DNA from: Megascapheus bottae
Taxonomy: Eukaryota; Chordata; Mammalia; Rodentia; Geomyidae
DNA: 64,000 nt
NCBI GenBank assembly: GCA_024803745.1
Contig: JANJXV010000025.1
Location: forward strand, 14,774,341 to 14,838,340
Direction of reading: 5' to 3'
Of this stretch, positions 32,093-43,596 are shown in pieces. A program made the position numbers and the translations under genes. The notes beneath the pieces are model-generated. The model saw nothing but the letters and a program-made list of their open reading frames with translations, had not been told where the DNA came from and searched no databases. How positions within the stretch are numbered: the stretch's first letter is position 1; every line of letters starts with the position of its first letter.

Positions 32093-33159
32093 GAAATACC
32101 AAGGGCAATGTCACCTCTTCTTCAGACAGAGGCAAGAGCTTTGATAAAGCCTTCACATGTCTCTGCTCACTGTGTCTTAGTTGAGCAGCCTCAAGAAGTC
32201 CCTGGGTGGGATTTGCATAGCATATGCATATTAATTTATGTATTCATGTATACATGGTATTCAAATCTACAGTGACTAATAGAGGTTTCTCTTCCTCTTC
32301 TGCCAGCTACACAAAGACATCACAGAGAACTCCATGTCCCCATTGGAAAAGTCATGTCATCAGTGGAAATATTTACATGGTCATTAGTGAGTTCCAGGGA
32401 AATAATCCCCACAGAAACTATGATGAGGAAAATGGTAGAATAAGGTATTCCACTTTATGTAAGTTCTTTCCTCTTCCCAGTCTTGTGCTTTTGTAATTTA
32501 TGATGCAAGTCTGAAAATGATACAATTTTACCACCTGGCTAGATTACCTGAGTTTAAGATCTTCAGTACACATACAAGAGACAGGCAGAGATAGAGTTAG
32601 AGACCAGGGGAGGGAGGGGAGAGAAGGGAAGATTCACACACAGATCAAGACCCAGTATGCTGTTTGACTTGAAAGATATAGCAACAAGCAACACCAGGTT
32701 GTCTGACACAGCCCCCAAATCAACATATTCCTCTCCAAGGCACCCCAAGAACACCAAAACCTTTCAAAACCAACCAGCATCCAATCTCTGCATCATGGAG
32801 ATACTGATTCTCTTAACTCAATCCAAGGCTCCATGGAAAACAGATTCTTTCCTACCAGGGATAGCTGATCTCATAATAAAAGATGTTGAAGGGTGATGAG
32901 GAGAGGCAGAAGATTCTGGAGTATTAAACTGAACTTGAGAAAGAAAAAAATGTTCCCAGAACTGTGCACTATCTATATGTAAAGAAGAGTAGTTCACGGT
33001 TAGTTGACCTTGAAGCTAAATTAAAAGGATTTTGCAAATACACATGCTGAATCTAAAGTGCAATAAAGGTCTCAAATAATAACTTGAAATGATATTAGCC
33101 CAACTAAAATCACCATTCTCCTATTAGTTGTTTACCTTCAAAGTATTCTCAAAAGTTCC
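32093..33159. other. Unique non-coding DNA
   Basis: No recognised repeat or gene. 'tttgcatagcatatgcatat' near 32212 contains overlapping octamer-like motifs. A short purine-rich stretch lies at about 32576-32632. Confidence 0.45.
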
Positions 33160-33290
33160 TAAAGCCTCAGTCTTTTCATCTTTAATGGAGTTATTAAATG
33201 AGGACTGCCTAGATAATTAAGACAACACACAGTATTTTTAGGCACTGGCTGGTATGCACTCAATAAATATTAATTATTATTATCATAAAA
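33160..33290 (+). mobile_element. MIR fragment
   Basis: 'aagcctcagtcttttcatct' then 'taatggagttattaaatgag', and after a gap 'ggtatgcactcaataaatat', follow MIR sense order from the CTCAGTTTCCTCATCTGTAAAATGG block to the 3' end. Confidence 0.7.
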
Positions 33291-33336
33291 ACATGATAAT
33301 AGAACATTAAATGGTAAGAGTTTTTAAAAATCCCAA

Positions 33337-33560
33337 AGCTGGGAAACAGAGGTTCACATCCATATCCTAGGTACTTAGTAGGCTGAGATCTAAGGATTAT
33401 GGTTCAAAGCCAGCCCAAGGCAAGGAAGTCTATGAGACTATCTCCAAATAACCAGTAACAAGTCAGAAGTAGAGATGTGGCTCAAGTGGTAAAGTGCTAG
33501 CTTTGAGTGAAAAATCCAAGAAAGGGCATGAGGCCCAGAGTTCAAACCCCTGTAATGGCA
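33337..33560 (+). mobile_element. B1-head/Geo-tail composite SINE
   Basis: Decayed head ('agctgggaaacagaggttca', 'taggctgagatctaaggatt'), linker 'actatctccaaataaccagt', Geo 'tgtggctcaagtggtaaagt' to 'agagttcaaacccctgtaat'. The tail has become a CA-rich microsatellite. Confidence 0.85.
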
Positions 33561-33629
33561 TGCATGTTCATGCATGTGCATACAGGCACATACACATGCA
33601 CATACATACATATTCACACACACACACAC
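33561..33629. repeat. CA/CATA-rich microsatellite in a SINE tail
   Basis: TGCATG/CATACA units grading into (CA)n, immediately 3' of the SINE. Confidence 0.85.
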
Positions 33630-33694
33630 TTCTCCCAAATCAGAATTCTGGTGAAAAATGAGCCAGAGTTGCAAGATATTGAGATTATATTCAG

Positions 33695-33815
33695 CCTTGC
33701 TTTTGGAAACAGAGAAAGCTAAATTCAAATCTTGGTCCTGGTCCTGGACTATCTTTCTGTTCACCTTGGGCACAACACTCTGCTTTGTATGGGTCCACCT
33801 CACTGTAGACTGAAT
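33695..33815 (+). mobile_element. MIR fragment
   Basis: 'aaattcaaatcttggtcctg' then 'ttctgttcaccttgggcaca' parallels MIR (GGTTCGAATCCCGGCTCTGCC ... GTGTGACCTTGGGCAAG). Confidence 0.6.
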
Positions 33816-34678
33816 ATTGTCTGAAACTCTTCCCCAAACATGGTATTCTGGATGGAGTCAATCTCGAGGGCAGCTGTAGTAGCAAAAGTCCACACAGCAC
33901 ATTTTATAAACCATATTAGGGGACAGAGTGATAGGGCTCCAGGCCATATTATGTAATTAGGCCTCTGCCTCCAGGAAGGGAATGCCTGTGTATACTTATG
34001 TAATCTCATTTTGGAGACAAAGACCAACACTTGGCATATCATCAAGTAGACCAGGTGTGACTTGACATAGTCATACTCTGAACCAAAGCATTTGTCCTGG
34101 TAATTCCCATTCACCTTGTTAGTGCTAAGTAATTGAGTTGTTCTTTATTAATTTTTTATAAGAATGTGGGATACACAGATACATTTATAAGGCCCATTCC
34201 CACTAACTTTATACACCAGACTAGTGAGCTGTGACTAAGTATATTTGGGATACTTCCTAAAACCCTTCTTCCATTTTGATTCTACAAATCTATCATGGAG
34301 CCCAGATTCCTTTAACAGTCATGCCATGAAAATCCTTCTCTAGAATTCCACATGGAAAACGTTAGCAGACATCAGGAACATAGTTGAGAGATCATGAAGC
34401 TGTGAGCTAAGGACTCTGTGCTTCCTTTGTTTTCCTCTAACAAGCAATGTCATCCAATTGACTTATACCTCCTTGGCTCCCTTACTAATATCTGAGGTAT
34501 TTTTGTTTGTATGGCCCCAAATTTGAAGGAGCTCACTGGCACTTCTTGTGCAAACAGACAGATACCATCATAAGAGAAAGTACAGGGGCCTCAAAAATAG
34601 CTAGGCTAGATGTATATTCACTGGGGCATCTCTGAGAAAGCAATCATAAAGGAATGACTATGACACAACTCTCATTTC
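33816..34678. other. Unique non-coding DNA
   Basis: No recognised repeat or gene. Confidence 0.45.
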
Positions 34679-34937
34679 TGTGTGTGTATGAGGGTAAGTG
34701 CATGCATTCACACATTGGTATTGGGCTTGAATTCAAAGCCTTTCACTCTTGCTCGGTATTCTTGCTCACAGCGAGAGCTGTACCACCTAGAGCCATGCCT
34801 TCAATCATACTTTTTGCTGATAAACTAGAGACAGACTCTGGAATAATTTCTTCCCAGGCTGGCTCTGAACTCTGATGTTCTAGATTTGAACTTCCTGAGT
34901 AGCTAGTATAACAGGCATATACCATCTATACCTGGCT
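34679..34937 (-). mobile_element. B1-head/Geo-tail composite SINE with TG-rich tail
   Basis: Opens with TGTGTGTGTATG instead of poly-T, then antisense Geo ('tgggcttgaattcaaagcct', 'gctgtaccacctagagccat'), and ends in the B1 head ('agtagctagtataacaggca', 'tacctggctt'). Decayed. Confidence 0.8.
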
Positions 34938-34958
34938 TGTGGATATTTGGGTATTTTT

Positions 34959-35158
34959 TGTTTGTTTTTTTTTTGCCAGTCGTGGACTTGAGCTCAGGGC
35001 CTGAGCACTGTCCTTCGACTTTCTCAATGTAAGAGCTCTACCACTTGAGCCTCAGCACCATTTCTGGCTTCTTTTCTATGTATGTGGTACCAAGGAATCG
35101 AACCCAGGTCTTCGTGCATGCTAGGCAAGCACCCTACCACTAGACTAAACTCCCGGCC
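34959..35158 (-). mobile_element. IDL-Geo dimeric SINE with TSD
   Basis: Poly-T, 'tgccagtcgtggacttgagc', 'tctaccacttgagcctcagc', then ID-like part with 'atcgaacccaggtcttcgtg', ending 'actcccggcc'. Flanks tatttgggtattttt (34944-34958) and tatctgggtattttt (35159-35173) differ at one base. Confidence 0.93.
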
Positions 35159-35173
35159 TATCTGGGTATTTTT

Positions 35174-36018
35174 AACGCACACTTAGCTCTTGACAGCTTA
35201 GAAGATCTTACATAGGTTTAAAAAGAATGTGAAATTGTATTACACAAATGATTATAGTTATAGTTGTATAGTTACAGTGTTAAGTCAGATCAGTCATAAC
35301 CAATGCCTGAAGATCTGTAATGTTTAAAATTCTCCCTTCACAGGAATAACATTGTATATCTAATCATTGTTTCCTTTCTCTAAGACAGACTCCACCCAGG
35401 AGAGAATTTCCTAAGATACCAGGGTTATTAGCTATTTTAGTGGAAGGAAATATACTCTACCAATTGCATTCATTTGTTGAGCTCAATAGCTATTCAGTTG
35501 CTCTACAATGACAACTTAATACTTGACTTTGGAGTTGCAGTTGTTCTGCATATCTAAGTCTACACAAGTGAGGTGTTTGTATTGTTGTCCCATGAATCTA
35601 AGTCTGTCATTTAGTAAACATAGACCATTCAGAGAATAATGGAATTACTTTGCCCATTTGGGAGACACAGCTCTTGGGAATGACAACATGTAGTCACAGA
35701 TGTATGGTCATATTCTTGTTTAGCGAAGATCTCCAACCTTCACTCAATAAAATAGCAAACTATATTGGGCACAGAGCCCTTATGCCACTCTCTCCACTGG
35801 GTAGGAAGTTGAAACAAGCATTTCTGAACAGCAAAACAAAGAGAAACCTACCTGATAATGAGAAGCCATTTAAAGTAACTTATGAACCTTTCCCCTGACT
35901 GAATATAAACTCCTAATGTATTGTACATAATTCAAGATGATGCTTATTATATTCCTTCCTTCTACTTACAAACCCTTCTGGTTACAATATTGACATCTGA
36001 AATTTCTCTTCCTCTCTA
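35174..36018. other. Unique non-coding DNA
   Basis: No recognised repeat or gene. The open frame at 35650-35898 has no recognisable domain. Confidence 0.45.
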
Positions 36019-36102
36019 AGAGACAGAAGAGACAGAGAGAGACAGAGAGAGACAGAGAGAGAGTCACCAAACAGAAGCAGAGACAAAGACAGAGACAGAG
36101 AG
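36019..36102. repeat. GACAGA/GA repeat
   Basis: Imperfect GACAGAGAGA units broken by a short unique segment (about 36062-36078). Confidence 0.85.
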
Positions 36103-36424
36103 AGGTCAACTTATTTGGACATCAAACATTTGGAGAATCCAAACACTTACATAAAGCTTCCTATTAGTTTTAAGGTTTCATACCCTTAAAAAAACAACTA
36201 GAAGATTACCACAACTGAAAAGAACTTAACTGGTAAAGCTATCATTTCCTGAAAAACTGTGCTAGCCAAAAAAAAAAAAAGTTATGCAAAATATCATTGG
36301 GAGGAAGACAATAAGCAGGGAGCCAGCAGAGAGAAAAGCAAAAAGTTTCAGAAAGGATGATTTTGTTATAGCAAAGTCACAATTAGAGAGGACAGATAAA
36401 AATAAAGGGAGAGGGTGCAGTGTC
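36103..36424. other. Unique non-coding DNA
   Basis: Includes a short A-run near 36269. No gene recognised. Confidence 0.45.
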
Positions 36425-36620
36425 CAGGGAAAGAGGAAGGGGCGAGTGGAAACAGCTGGAATTGTTCAGCTGTGTCAACATTCGGCTGTTTCACAGATTG
36501 ACTAGCAAAGTGTCATCTGAAACCAATTACATTCCCAAAACCCCACGGACCCAGTTCATAACATTGATTAATCCACATTGTGAAAAAGTCCCCAAGCAAA
36601 ACTACAACAGCTGTCAGCCC
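36425..36620. promoter_or_regulatory. Candidate conserved regulatory element
   Basis: A repeat-free block with three CAGCTG E-boxes (36453-36458, 36467-36472, 36608-36613) and homeodomain-type cores ('ccaattacat', 'ttgattaatcc'). The density of recognisable transcription-factor motifs and the absence of repeats is the only evidence; conservation cannot be tested here. Confidence 0.25.
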
Positions 36621-36919
36621 TTGGAGCTAAAAAATAAAAAGGGAAGGAAAAAATAAAAAGGAAAATAAAAGGAAAGCTCATTTTAAATTTTTAGAGATTT
36701 TTTTTCCTCTTTGAGTTCACCTAATGAATTAGTAAATTAAAGGATAGATTTAAAACTACTCTACCCCATGCCAGATCGACTATAATTAGAAAAACAGGGT
36801 TTATGTTAAAATAAAACTTCAAGTCCATTCTCAAACTCAGAGCTCAATTGTCTCAAGTCTGTGTAAGACCTTGGATCTTTTCGGTTCCCTTCTTGGAATC
36901 AAAAAACATTTTTTAAAAA

Positions 36920-37103
36920 ATGTGGCCATGAATGTGGCCTGGTGGTAGAGTGTTTGCCTAGCATGCAAGAAGCCCTGGGTTTGATTCCTTGGTCCCACAT
37001 ATGCAGAAAAAGGTGAAAGTGGTGCTATGACTCAAGTGGCAGAGTGCTAGCTATGAAAAGGACAGTACCCAGGCCCTGAGTTCAAGCCCCAGGACTGGCA
37101 AAA
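36920..37103 (+). mobile_element. IDL-Geo dimeric SINE (first of a tandem pair)
   Basis: ID-like part 'gtggcctggtggtagagtgt' with B-box 'gggtttgattccttggtccc', then Geo 'gaaagtggtgctatgactca' to 'ctgagttcaagccccaggac'. The tail is only AAAAGAA before the next unit begins. Confidence 0.93.
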
Positions 37104-37274
37104 AGAAGTAGAGTGTTTGCCTAGTATGCATAAAGTCCCGGGTTCGAATCTTAGGTACCACATACATAGAAAAAACTGGAAGTGGTGATGTGACTCAAGT
37201 GGGAGGGCTCTAGCCTTGAGAAAGCCTAAGGACAGTGCTCAGGCCCTGAGTTCAGTCCCCAGGACTGACAAAAA
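37104..37274 (+). mobile_element. IDL-Geo dimeric SINE, 5'-truncated (second of a tandem pair)
   Basis: Lacks the first bases of the ID-like monomer: it starts at 'gtagagtgtttgcctagtat' and continues through B-box 'cgggttcgaatcttaggtac', linker 'cacatacatagaaaaaactg' and a full Geo. Head-to-tail with the preceding unit. Confidence 0.93.
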
Positions 37275-37559
37275 TTACCTTTGGTTCTATTTTACAAAGG
37301 CTAAGTATTCATACCACTCCTTTGTGAAAGCATCTAATTTGTGACTATGTCAAAATTAGCAATGGCTACCATCCTCCACACATGTGTGAAGCTGAAGTCT
37401 TCATCCAATGACACCAGACTTCATGCTCCAAGTCTTGCATGAGTCTAAAGAGATAGTAACTAGGAATTTAACCACTACTCAGTACACAAGAGACATACAT
37501 AGACACATGGATAGATTAGATTGCTCTTCTAAAACCAATCTAAGAAACCTCCATTTCAG

Positions 37560-37766
37560 GGCCGGGAGTCTGGCCTAGTGGAAGAGTGCTTGCCTCGCAT
37601 GCACGAAGACCCAGGTTTGACTTCTCGGTTACCACATACATAGAAAAAGCCGAAAATAGTGCTATGGCTCAAGTGGTAGAGTTCTAGCCTGGAGAAAGCC
37701 CAAGGAAACTGCTCGGCATGAGTTTAAGCCCCAAGACTAACCAAAAAAATAAATAAATGAATAAAT
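37560..37766 (+). mobile_element. IDL-Geo dimeric SINE
   Basis: Complete ID-like part ('gggccgggagtctggcctag', 'tgcttgcctcgcatgcacga') and Geo ('gctatggctcaagtggtaga', 'atgagtttaagccccaagac'), ending in an AAATAAAT-type tail. Confidence 0.93.
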
Positions 37767-37904
37767 TTTATTTCTGTAACTCTGCCCTGATTTCTCCATT
37801 GTTGGGCTGCATAAACTGGAAGAGCTCTAGTTTACTGTGTATACTTTTTCTTCAGCAAATATAGTACTCTATAAAGACTCTATATCAAGCTCTGAGTTGC
37901 ACCA

Positions 37905-38065
37905 AAGAATAGCAATGCAAGTCTACTTCACAAAATATTTTCACAGGCTGAAATTTGTAGGTAAGTCAAGTGAAGCTCAGAAAGGTTTAGTGCCCTGCCC
38001 ACGACCACATGACTAGCGTCTTGTACAGTGTATATCCAACCCTCAGGCTATCTCATACTTAATTT
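37905..38065 (-). mobile_element. MIR fragment
   Basis: 'agtcaagtgaagctcagaaa', 'ggtttagtgccctgcccacg' and 'accacatgactagc' follow antisense MIR (GAAACTGAGGCACAGAGAGGTTAAGTAACTTGCCCAAGGTCACACAGCTAG). Confidence 0.75.
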
Positions 38066-38191
38066 GGTGTTCTTTCAAAAGTAAATAAACAGAAAAACAT
38101 TGCTACACTGTATTTGACATGTGTTCTCATAAGCTATCTCGAGACTCCCTAAATTTTAAAAAATATAATTCTTACCAGGAAATCCTTTCTG

Positions 38192-38452
38192 ATGTGTGTG
38201 CATGCACACGCAAGTGAATGCAGTCATGCATGCATGAGTACTGGAGCTTGAACTCAGGTATTCAAACTCTTGCTTAGCTTTTCTCCTTAAGGTTGATGCT
38301 CAACCACTTGAGCCACAGTTCCACTTCCTACATTTTGCTGGTTAAGCGGAGATAAAGTCAGAATTGTCTGCTCTGGTGGGTTTTGAATTGTGATCCTCAT
38401 ATCTCACCTCTGAAGTAGTTGGGATTACAAGTGTGAGCCACTGACATCTGCA
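38192..38452 (-). mobile_element. B1-head/Geo-tail composite SINE with TG/CATG tail
   Basis: Tail is TGTGTGTGCATG and TGCATGCATG in place of poly-T. Then antisense Geo ('tggagcttgaactcaggtat', 'caaccacttgagccacagtt'), linker 'gctggttaagcggagataaa', and B1 head 'gggattacaagtgtgagcca'. Confidence 0.85.
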
Positions 38453-38493
38453 GCACTTAGGTAAAATTGGATTCCAAAAACTTGAGTGATTTG

Positions 38494-38601
38494 GGGGAGG
38501 AAAGCCTGGGAAGGGGGTAACAATGTTCAAGAAGTAATATACCCACTACCTGACGAATGTAACTGTAACCCCTCTATACATCACCCTGACAATACAAAAA
38601 G
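38494..38601 (+). mobile_element. L1 extreme 3' end fragment with probable TSD
   Basis: 'gaagtaatatacccactacc', 'tgacgaatgtaactgtaacc' and 'tctatacatcaccctgacaa' match the last ~100 bases of the L1 copy at 56529-57189. Similar flanks (aaaacttgagtgatttg and aaaacttaaggtgatttg) suggest a slightly mutated TSD. Confidence 0.8.
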
Positions 38602-38620
38602 AAAAACTTAAGGTGATTTG

Positions 38621-39058
38621 TATATTCATATCCCATTTGACATTTGCTGCTTCCTCTGTAAATACCCTGTAAGTAATCCACTGGTCTATGTTTAAGTGCC
38701 ATACCACTACTAGAAATTTTATGAACTATGTCTTCATGCATTTATTTTCCTCTCTCAGATTTGTGCAGAGGTCTCATAGTACAACCCAGTATTACTTATA
38801 TGAATTATTTCCAACTGAAATGGTTCACAGAAATATAAACCATGATTTCATTTGGACATCCTTCAATTGGAAAACAAGCAAAATACAACCCACAGCTGCC
38901 ATGCAAAGGAATGGAGGTATCTTCTCTGTCTTAAAAATTGGGAGGTCAAAGTTAGAACCAGCTACAAGTTATTATTTAAGATGCAAAGACAAGATTCTCT
39001 AATGATCCCTTTAGAGATTGACAGTAGAAAAAAATTCATCTACGCTAACCTTTGTGGG

Positions 39059-39059
<1 letters not shown>
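38621..39059. other. Unique non-coding DNA
   Basis: No recognised repeat. The 104-codon frame at 38688-39002 has no recognised domain and no splice or start context that persuades me it is coding. Confidence 0.45.

Positions 39060-39060
<1 letters not shown>

Positions 39061-39115
<55 letters not shown>
39061..39115. repeat. (AG)n microsatellite
   Basis: About 27 perfect AG units. Confidence 0.97.
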
Positions 39116-39120
<5 letters not shown>

Positions 39121-39711
39121 GAGGGAAGTACACTAAAAAGATCAATCAGAAACAACAACTAAAGATTCTAGACAGATTCTCTTATTCTTTTGTCTATTTT
39201 TCCCCTAGAGAATATTTATAATTGTTTTTTCAATGGTCAAGATATCACAGATAAACAGCACCAATTTCTCCCAACAGAACCCTAACTACAGTATGTGCTT
39301 AAAAGAGCAAATTATTTTTTATACATAGACAGGATTATAAATGAGGAAAAAGAATATTACAAATTATATGGTGCTGAAATAAGGCCAACACAGTTCCTTT
39401 TTTAAAATTTTTGTCTTCAAGAAAGTATTCATTACCTTTATCATGTCCCTTTCTCAGTCTCAATGGACTAACAAGCCTACAAAGAGCATAATAGCAGGTT
39501 TACATTTTTGTAGTGATTGTTAGAACTTAGGCGAATACCTTAGAGGATGGAGACATAGTACTTTTTATTTCTATATTCTAAGATATTCTAAGAGTATCTC
39601 AAGAACTGTGCATGTGTAGGACATTCAATTAAGTGTGAGCTACAAATTCTACATTCAAACAAATATTGAGTCTTAAAGGAATCTTAAAGGAAGTTTGACA
39701 GAAGTTGTCTT
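39116..39711. other. Unique A+T-rich DNA
   Basis: No recognised repeat or gene. Confidence 0.45.
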
Positions 39712-39722
39712 TGTACATTTTT

Positions 39723-39918
39723 TTTTTGCCAGTCCTGGGGCTTGAACTCAGGGCCTGAGTACTGTCCTTGGGCTTTTTCCTCAAAGCTAGCACTTTGCCA
39801 CTTGAGCCACAGCACCACTTCTGGCTTTTTCTATGTATGTGGTACTGAGGAATCGAGCCTCGGTCTTTGTATATACTAGGCAAGCACTCTACCACTAGCC
39901 CAAACTCCCGGCCCTGTA
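39723..39918 (-). mobile_element. IDL-Geo dimeric SINE with TSD
   Basis: Poly-T, 'gccagtcctggggcttgaac', 'ccacttgagccacagcacca', 'tatgtatgtggtactgagga', then antisense ID-like part ending 'caaactcccggccc'. tgtacattttt flanks both ends (39712-39722 and 39919-39929). Confidence 0.95.
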
Positions 39919-40103
39919 TGTACATTTTTAACAGAAGTTACTATAAGCTACATGATTTTTTTCAATTGTAAGAAATTTTTATTTTATACTGCCCAACCCT
40001 TGCTTTTTGGAACTGGTGTTTGAGATACTTATATGTACCATAAACCCATAAGAAAAAGTATAGAAACATAGTATTGAGTTCACCTCATTGACAGTTAATA
40101 GCT

Positions 40104-40288
40104 TTTTGTTTAAGAATTGTAGCTTGAACTCAAGACGTGGGCTCTGTGCCTTAGCATTTTTGCTCAAAGCTGGTACTGTGCCACTTGCGTCACAGAATTA
40201 CTTTTGGCTTGTTTATAAGGATCTCACAGACTTTCCTGCCAGGGCTGGCTCTGAACTTTGCTCCTTAGAGCTAAGCTTCCTGCATCTG
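40104..40288 (-). mobile_element. B1-head/Geo-tail composite SINE, partial
   Basis: Antisense Geo ('gtagcttgaactcaagacgt', 'tgtgccacttgcgtcacaga') and part of the linker/B1 head ('ggatctcacagactttcctg', 'ccagggctggctctgaactt'). The outer end of the head is lost. Confidence 0.75.
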
Positions 40289-41285
40289 TATCCAGATACA
40301 ATACTATTTTGAGAACTGAATAAAGCCCATTTAAAACCCATTCAGAACAGGATATAGTCCAAAATAAAGAGGTAGAATAACGTTGATCGTTCAAAGTCAA
40401 TGTTACCATTTCCCTGACAATGCAGAAAAACTGAGCTCCAGAAAGTTTAGGTATGGGCAGACCGGTGGTAGTTTAGTAGTTCACAGTACCTTTGGAAAGG
40501 TACAGTTTCCTGTATACTTCTCAATGCTGTAACTCAATGTTGAAAAGTTCTGGAGAACATCAGGGAGAGTACATGTGTGATCTTAAGAACAATTATCTGG
40601 CCCCTCTATACTCATAGCTTCTGTTCTATAATTATACCTCCTCTAAGAAGTTTCATATATTAAATTCTTTCATTTGATTAGGAGGTGAGGGGGAAGGCAG
40701 AGAGGCAGGTATTCTATTTGTGTTCTTATTTTTATTTAAAATGAAGACCCTCAATGACCAAGTGAGATTGTTCATAGCACTCATCTCCAAAACATGGACT
40801 GTCTGGGGTGAGAATGACAATGAACCCCATCTAGGCCCACTTCCTTACAGCCCCAACTGTCATTGCTCAATGCTGTAGATTCTCAAATGGTATGAACTGT
40901 CTGGGAACAGTGATTATATTACAAGGGTATGAATTGTCTCAACTCAAATCACAAAGATTGGGGGAATAAAAGTAAATGGACTTGTGCAAAATGCACAAAA
41001 TCTAGCACTGACATTCTTATCTCAACACATCTGTCTTACAAGAAGGTAACCACTAAAAAGGAATATATATGTACAGCATGAGATCTCAAGTTAATTCTCT
41101 AACCAGTGCAATTATGCTAACTCCTGGTAAAATTAGGGACCTTATTTCATGATCAAGGTAGATCCACTTTCAAAGAAAAAACAAAAGTGAGTTTTCTGGA
41201 GTTACTCAATCTTCCCATCATGCTTTCCCACCATCAATATTCAACACTGCCCTGCTCACTGTCAAATTTCAAAGGCATTCCTTCT
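40289..41285. other. Unique non-coding DNA
   Basis: No recognised repeat or gene. Confidence 0.45.
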
Positions 41286-41520
41286 CTGGGCTCTGGTGGC
41301 TCATACTGTAATCCTAGCTACTCAAGAGGCTGAGATCTAAAGCTCAAGGTTTCAAAGCCAGAATGGGCAGAAACATCTGTGCAATTCTTATCTCTAATGA
41401 GCAAAGCAAAATTGGAGATATGGCTTAAATGGCAGAGCAGCAGCCTTTAGGGAAAAACAAACAACAAGCAGGAGCATGATGCACTGAGTTCAAGCCCCTT
41501 TCCTGATACAAAAAGAAAAA
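41286..41520 (+). mobile_element. B1-head/Geo-tail composite SINE
   Basis: Head 'tgggctctggtggctcatac', 'cctagctactcaagaggctg', linker 'cttatctctaatgagcaaag', Geo 'gatatggcttaaatggcaga' to 'actgagttcaagcccctttc' and an A-rich tail. Confidence 0.88.
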
Positions 41521-43498
41521 GGTTATCCCTTGTATGAAGACACATCAGTTTTGCAGGAGTCCATTCTGATGCATTCCTGTTTATTACCATCAAGGCTTTG
41601 GCTTACTACTCAAACCTAAGCTTAACCATGAAACTCAGAGTAGTTGGTACATAATGATGTCTTACAGCTGTAGAAAAGATTTTCACAAAAACCCATCTAA
41701 GGGTGCTTGCCATCATCACTGAGGAACAAGAATGGCCACCAGGATGGGTCCATCATGCCAATCCACTTTGAACTCACTTCTTCGGAACGCCATGGAGAAT
41801 ACGCAGGTTTAGCTACAGCACTGGGTGCCTTCGTGCTGAAGAACAAGACCATTATATGACATGAGTAGTTTCCACTAAAGAATCAACTGAAAGGATTAAA
41901 ACAACCCACATGCCATCTATGAAGGAAGTATGTAAGTCAAACACATAGTAGGCACTTTGTACCAGACACTGCCCTGCAGTAGCTGACCACACCAATACAT
42001 ACAGGGTATGGGGCTGTTGTTATCTCACAAGAAAATCTTGCTTATTAAGTAAACTACAGGCATACCTCCAAACAGCTTAAAGAGAGGGATAACTAGAACC
42101 TCTGTTATTTGGGTGAGGATGATCCTGCTATTAAAGTGCTGGCAAAGAAGTAAACTATATCTGCCCATCTGTTTCAATTTATCAAAATCACCCTCTGCAA
42201 AGGAACTGAGCTAAAAAAATAAAATAAAAAACCCTCGTTATTTTACTGTACTAATCCAAGGGAAAGTATCACTTCTATCACTTTTGCATGCAATCAAGGC
42301 CATGATTTCAAAGCTATGAGATATGAGGTACTTGGGAAGTCATGGAATATTTTAACATCTCCAAGACAGTGTAGCAGTATCTGCCTGACTCAATATCCAT
42401 TCCTGCTATTAAGTTCTTTAAAACTATGTACAAAGCAACTTAATAATTCTGGTAATAGTATCAGTTCATGTAACTGGTAGGTATCTCTCTTGGCTAAGGG
42501 GCCTGTGGAAATACTACTTATCCATAAATGTACCATCAACAGTAATTTTAAGAATCATGGGAACTGGGTAAGTGGACGAGAGCAGACCTCAGAGCAGACT
42601 AAAGAATGTCCCTATTCTCCAAGGTCATTGAGTAGAGATGCTGAGGGGGACTTACCAGATTTTCTTATGCTTTGATCCTGCTTAATTATAGTTACAAGTC
42701 TTGGGATTGTCCTCACCAAACAACATATATCATATATCCATAATACAGGCCTGGTGTGTGCCAACAAATGATGCTGACAGTGTATGTGTGTTTATGTGTT
42801 GGGGGTGATGATAATTATCATTAGTAGCATCACTATTCAGGTTTACTTGCTGGCTTACAAATGCAAGCAGTCCATATCTATTCTTGTTCTCATTCTGACA
42901 CAGTAAGCACAAAACATTATAAGAAGCCAGGGAGCTCAGTAAAGTTTGTCTATGTCACAATATGTATAGAAGTATGATTAATTCCGTCTTTTTTCATGCA
43001 ACTTGGGACTTTTCAGTACCTAAGCAGACCTGAGAGATATCTTTTCTAGTTGCAGGGCAGGTAACCTGAACAGCCTTCTTCCTCCAGTGTCCCAGAATCC
43101 CATCTGATATAGCCCAGTGATGGATGTCCCCAGGCAATGGTCCTGCTCAGTACAAGGTGGATATTAGCACTGGACTTTTAGGAAAGAATAAACAGGAGTA
43201 CAAGGAGCAATGAGAGATCAGGGTTCAATTTTGGCCATAAGGAAAAAAGGATCTCAGAGGTGAGAGCCTTGCTCAGACAAGATGCAGAAGTTCAGGTTCC
43301 AGTCTGGCTGGTAACAGATAACCACAGATTAGGAAGAAGGGCAGTGGTGATGACCAGGTACACATGCAGAGTTTCCAGTGGCTATATGAGTCAGGACAGG
43401 ATGATACCCAGACACAAATGTCAAGATTGCTTAGTGCTAAGACCATGATGTCTTTTGATGTGCTGTGTTAGGCCAAAGGAGGTTATACACCTGAATTT
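41521..43498. other. Unique non-coding DNA
   Basis: About 2 kb with no confidently recognised element. Short frames (42490-42675, 43260-43448) carry no domain. Confidence 0.45.
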
Positions 43499-43578
43499 AC
43501 TGGGTTGTCTTGAGTTTCTGTTCCCTCTGCCTCACCCTCCTTAGGGCTAGGGTTACAGACAAGGTGACCATGCCTGGC
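43499..43578 (-). mobile_element. B1 (7SL-derived) fragment
   Basis: 'ctctgcctcaccctccttag', 'ggctagggttacagacaagg' and 'tgaccatgcctggct' follow antisense B1. No Geo part is visible before the L1 target site. Confidence 0.65.
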
Positions 43579-43596
43579 TCCACCACAGGAATTTTT

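Noticed and set aside
38688..39002. 104-codon plus-strand frame
   Set aside because: No domain, no codon bias and no splice context that I can see; it ends in A+T-rich sequence before an AG microsatellite.
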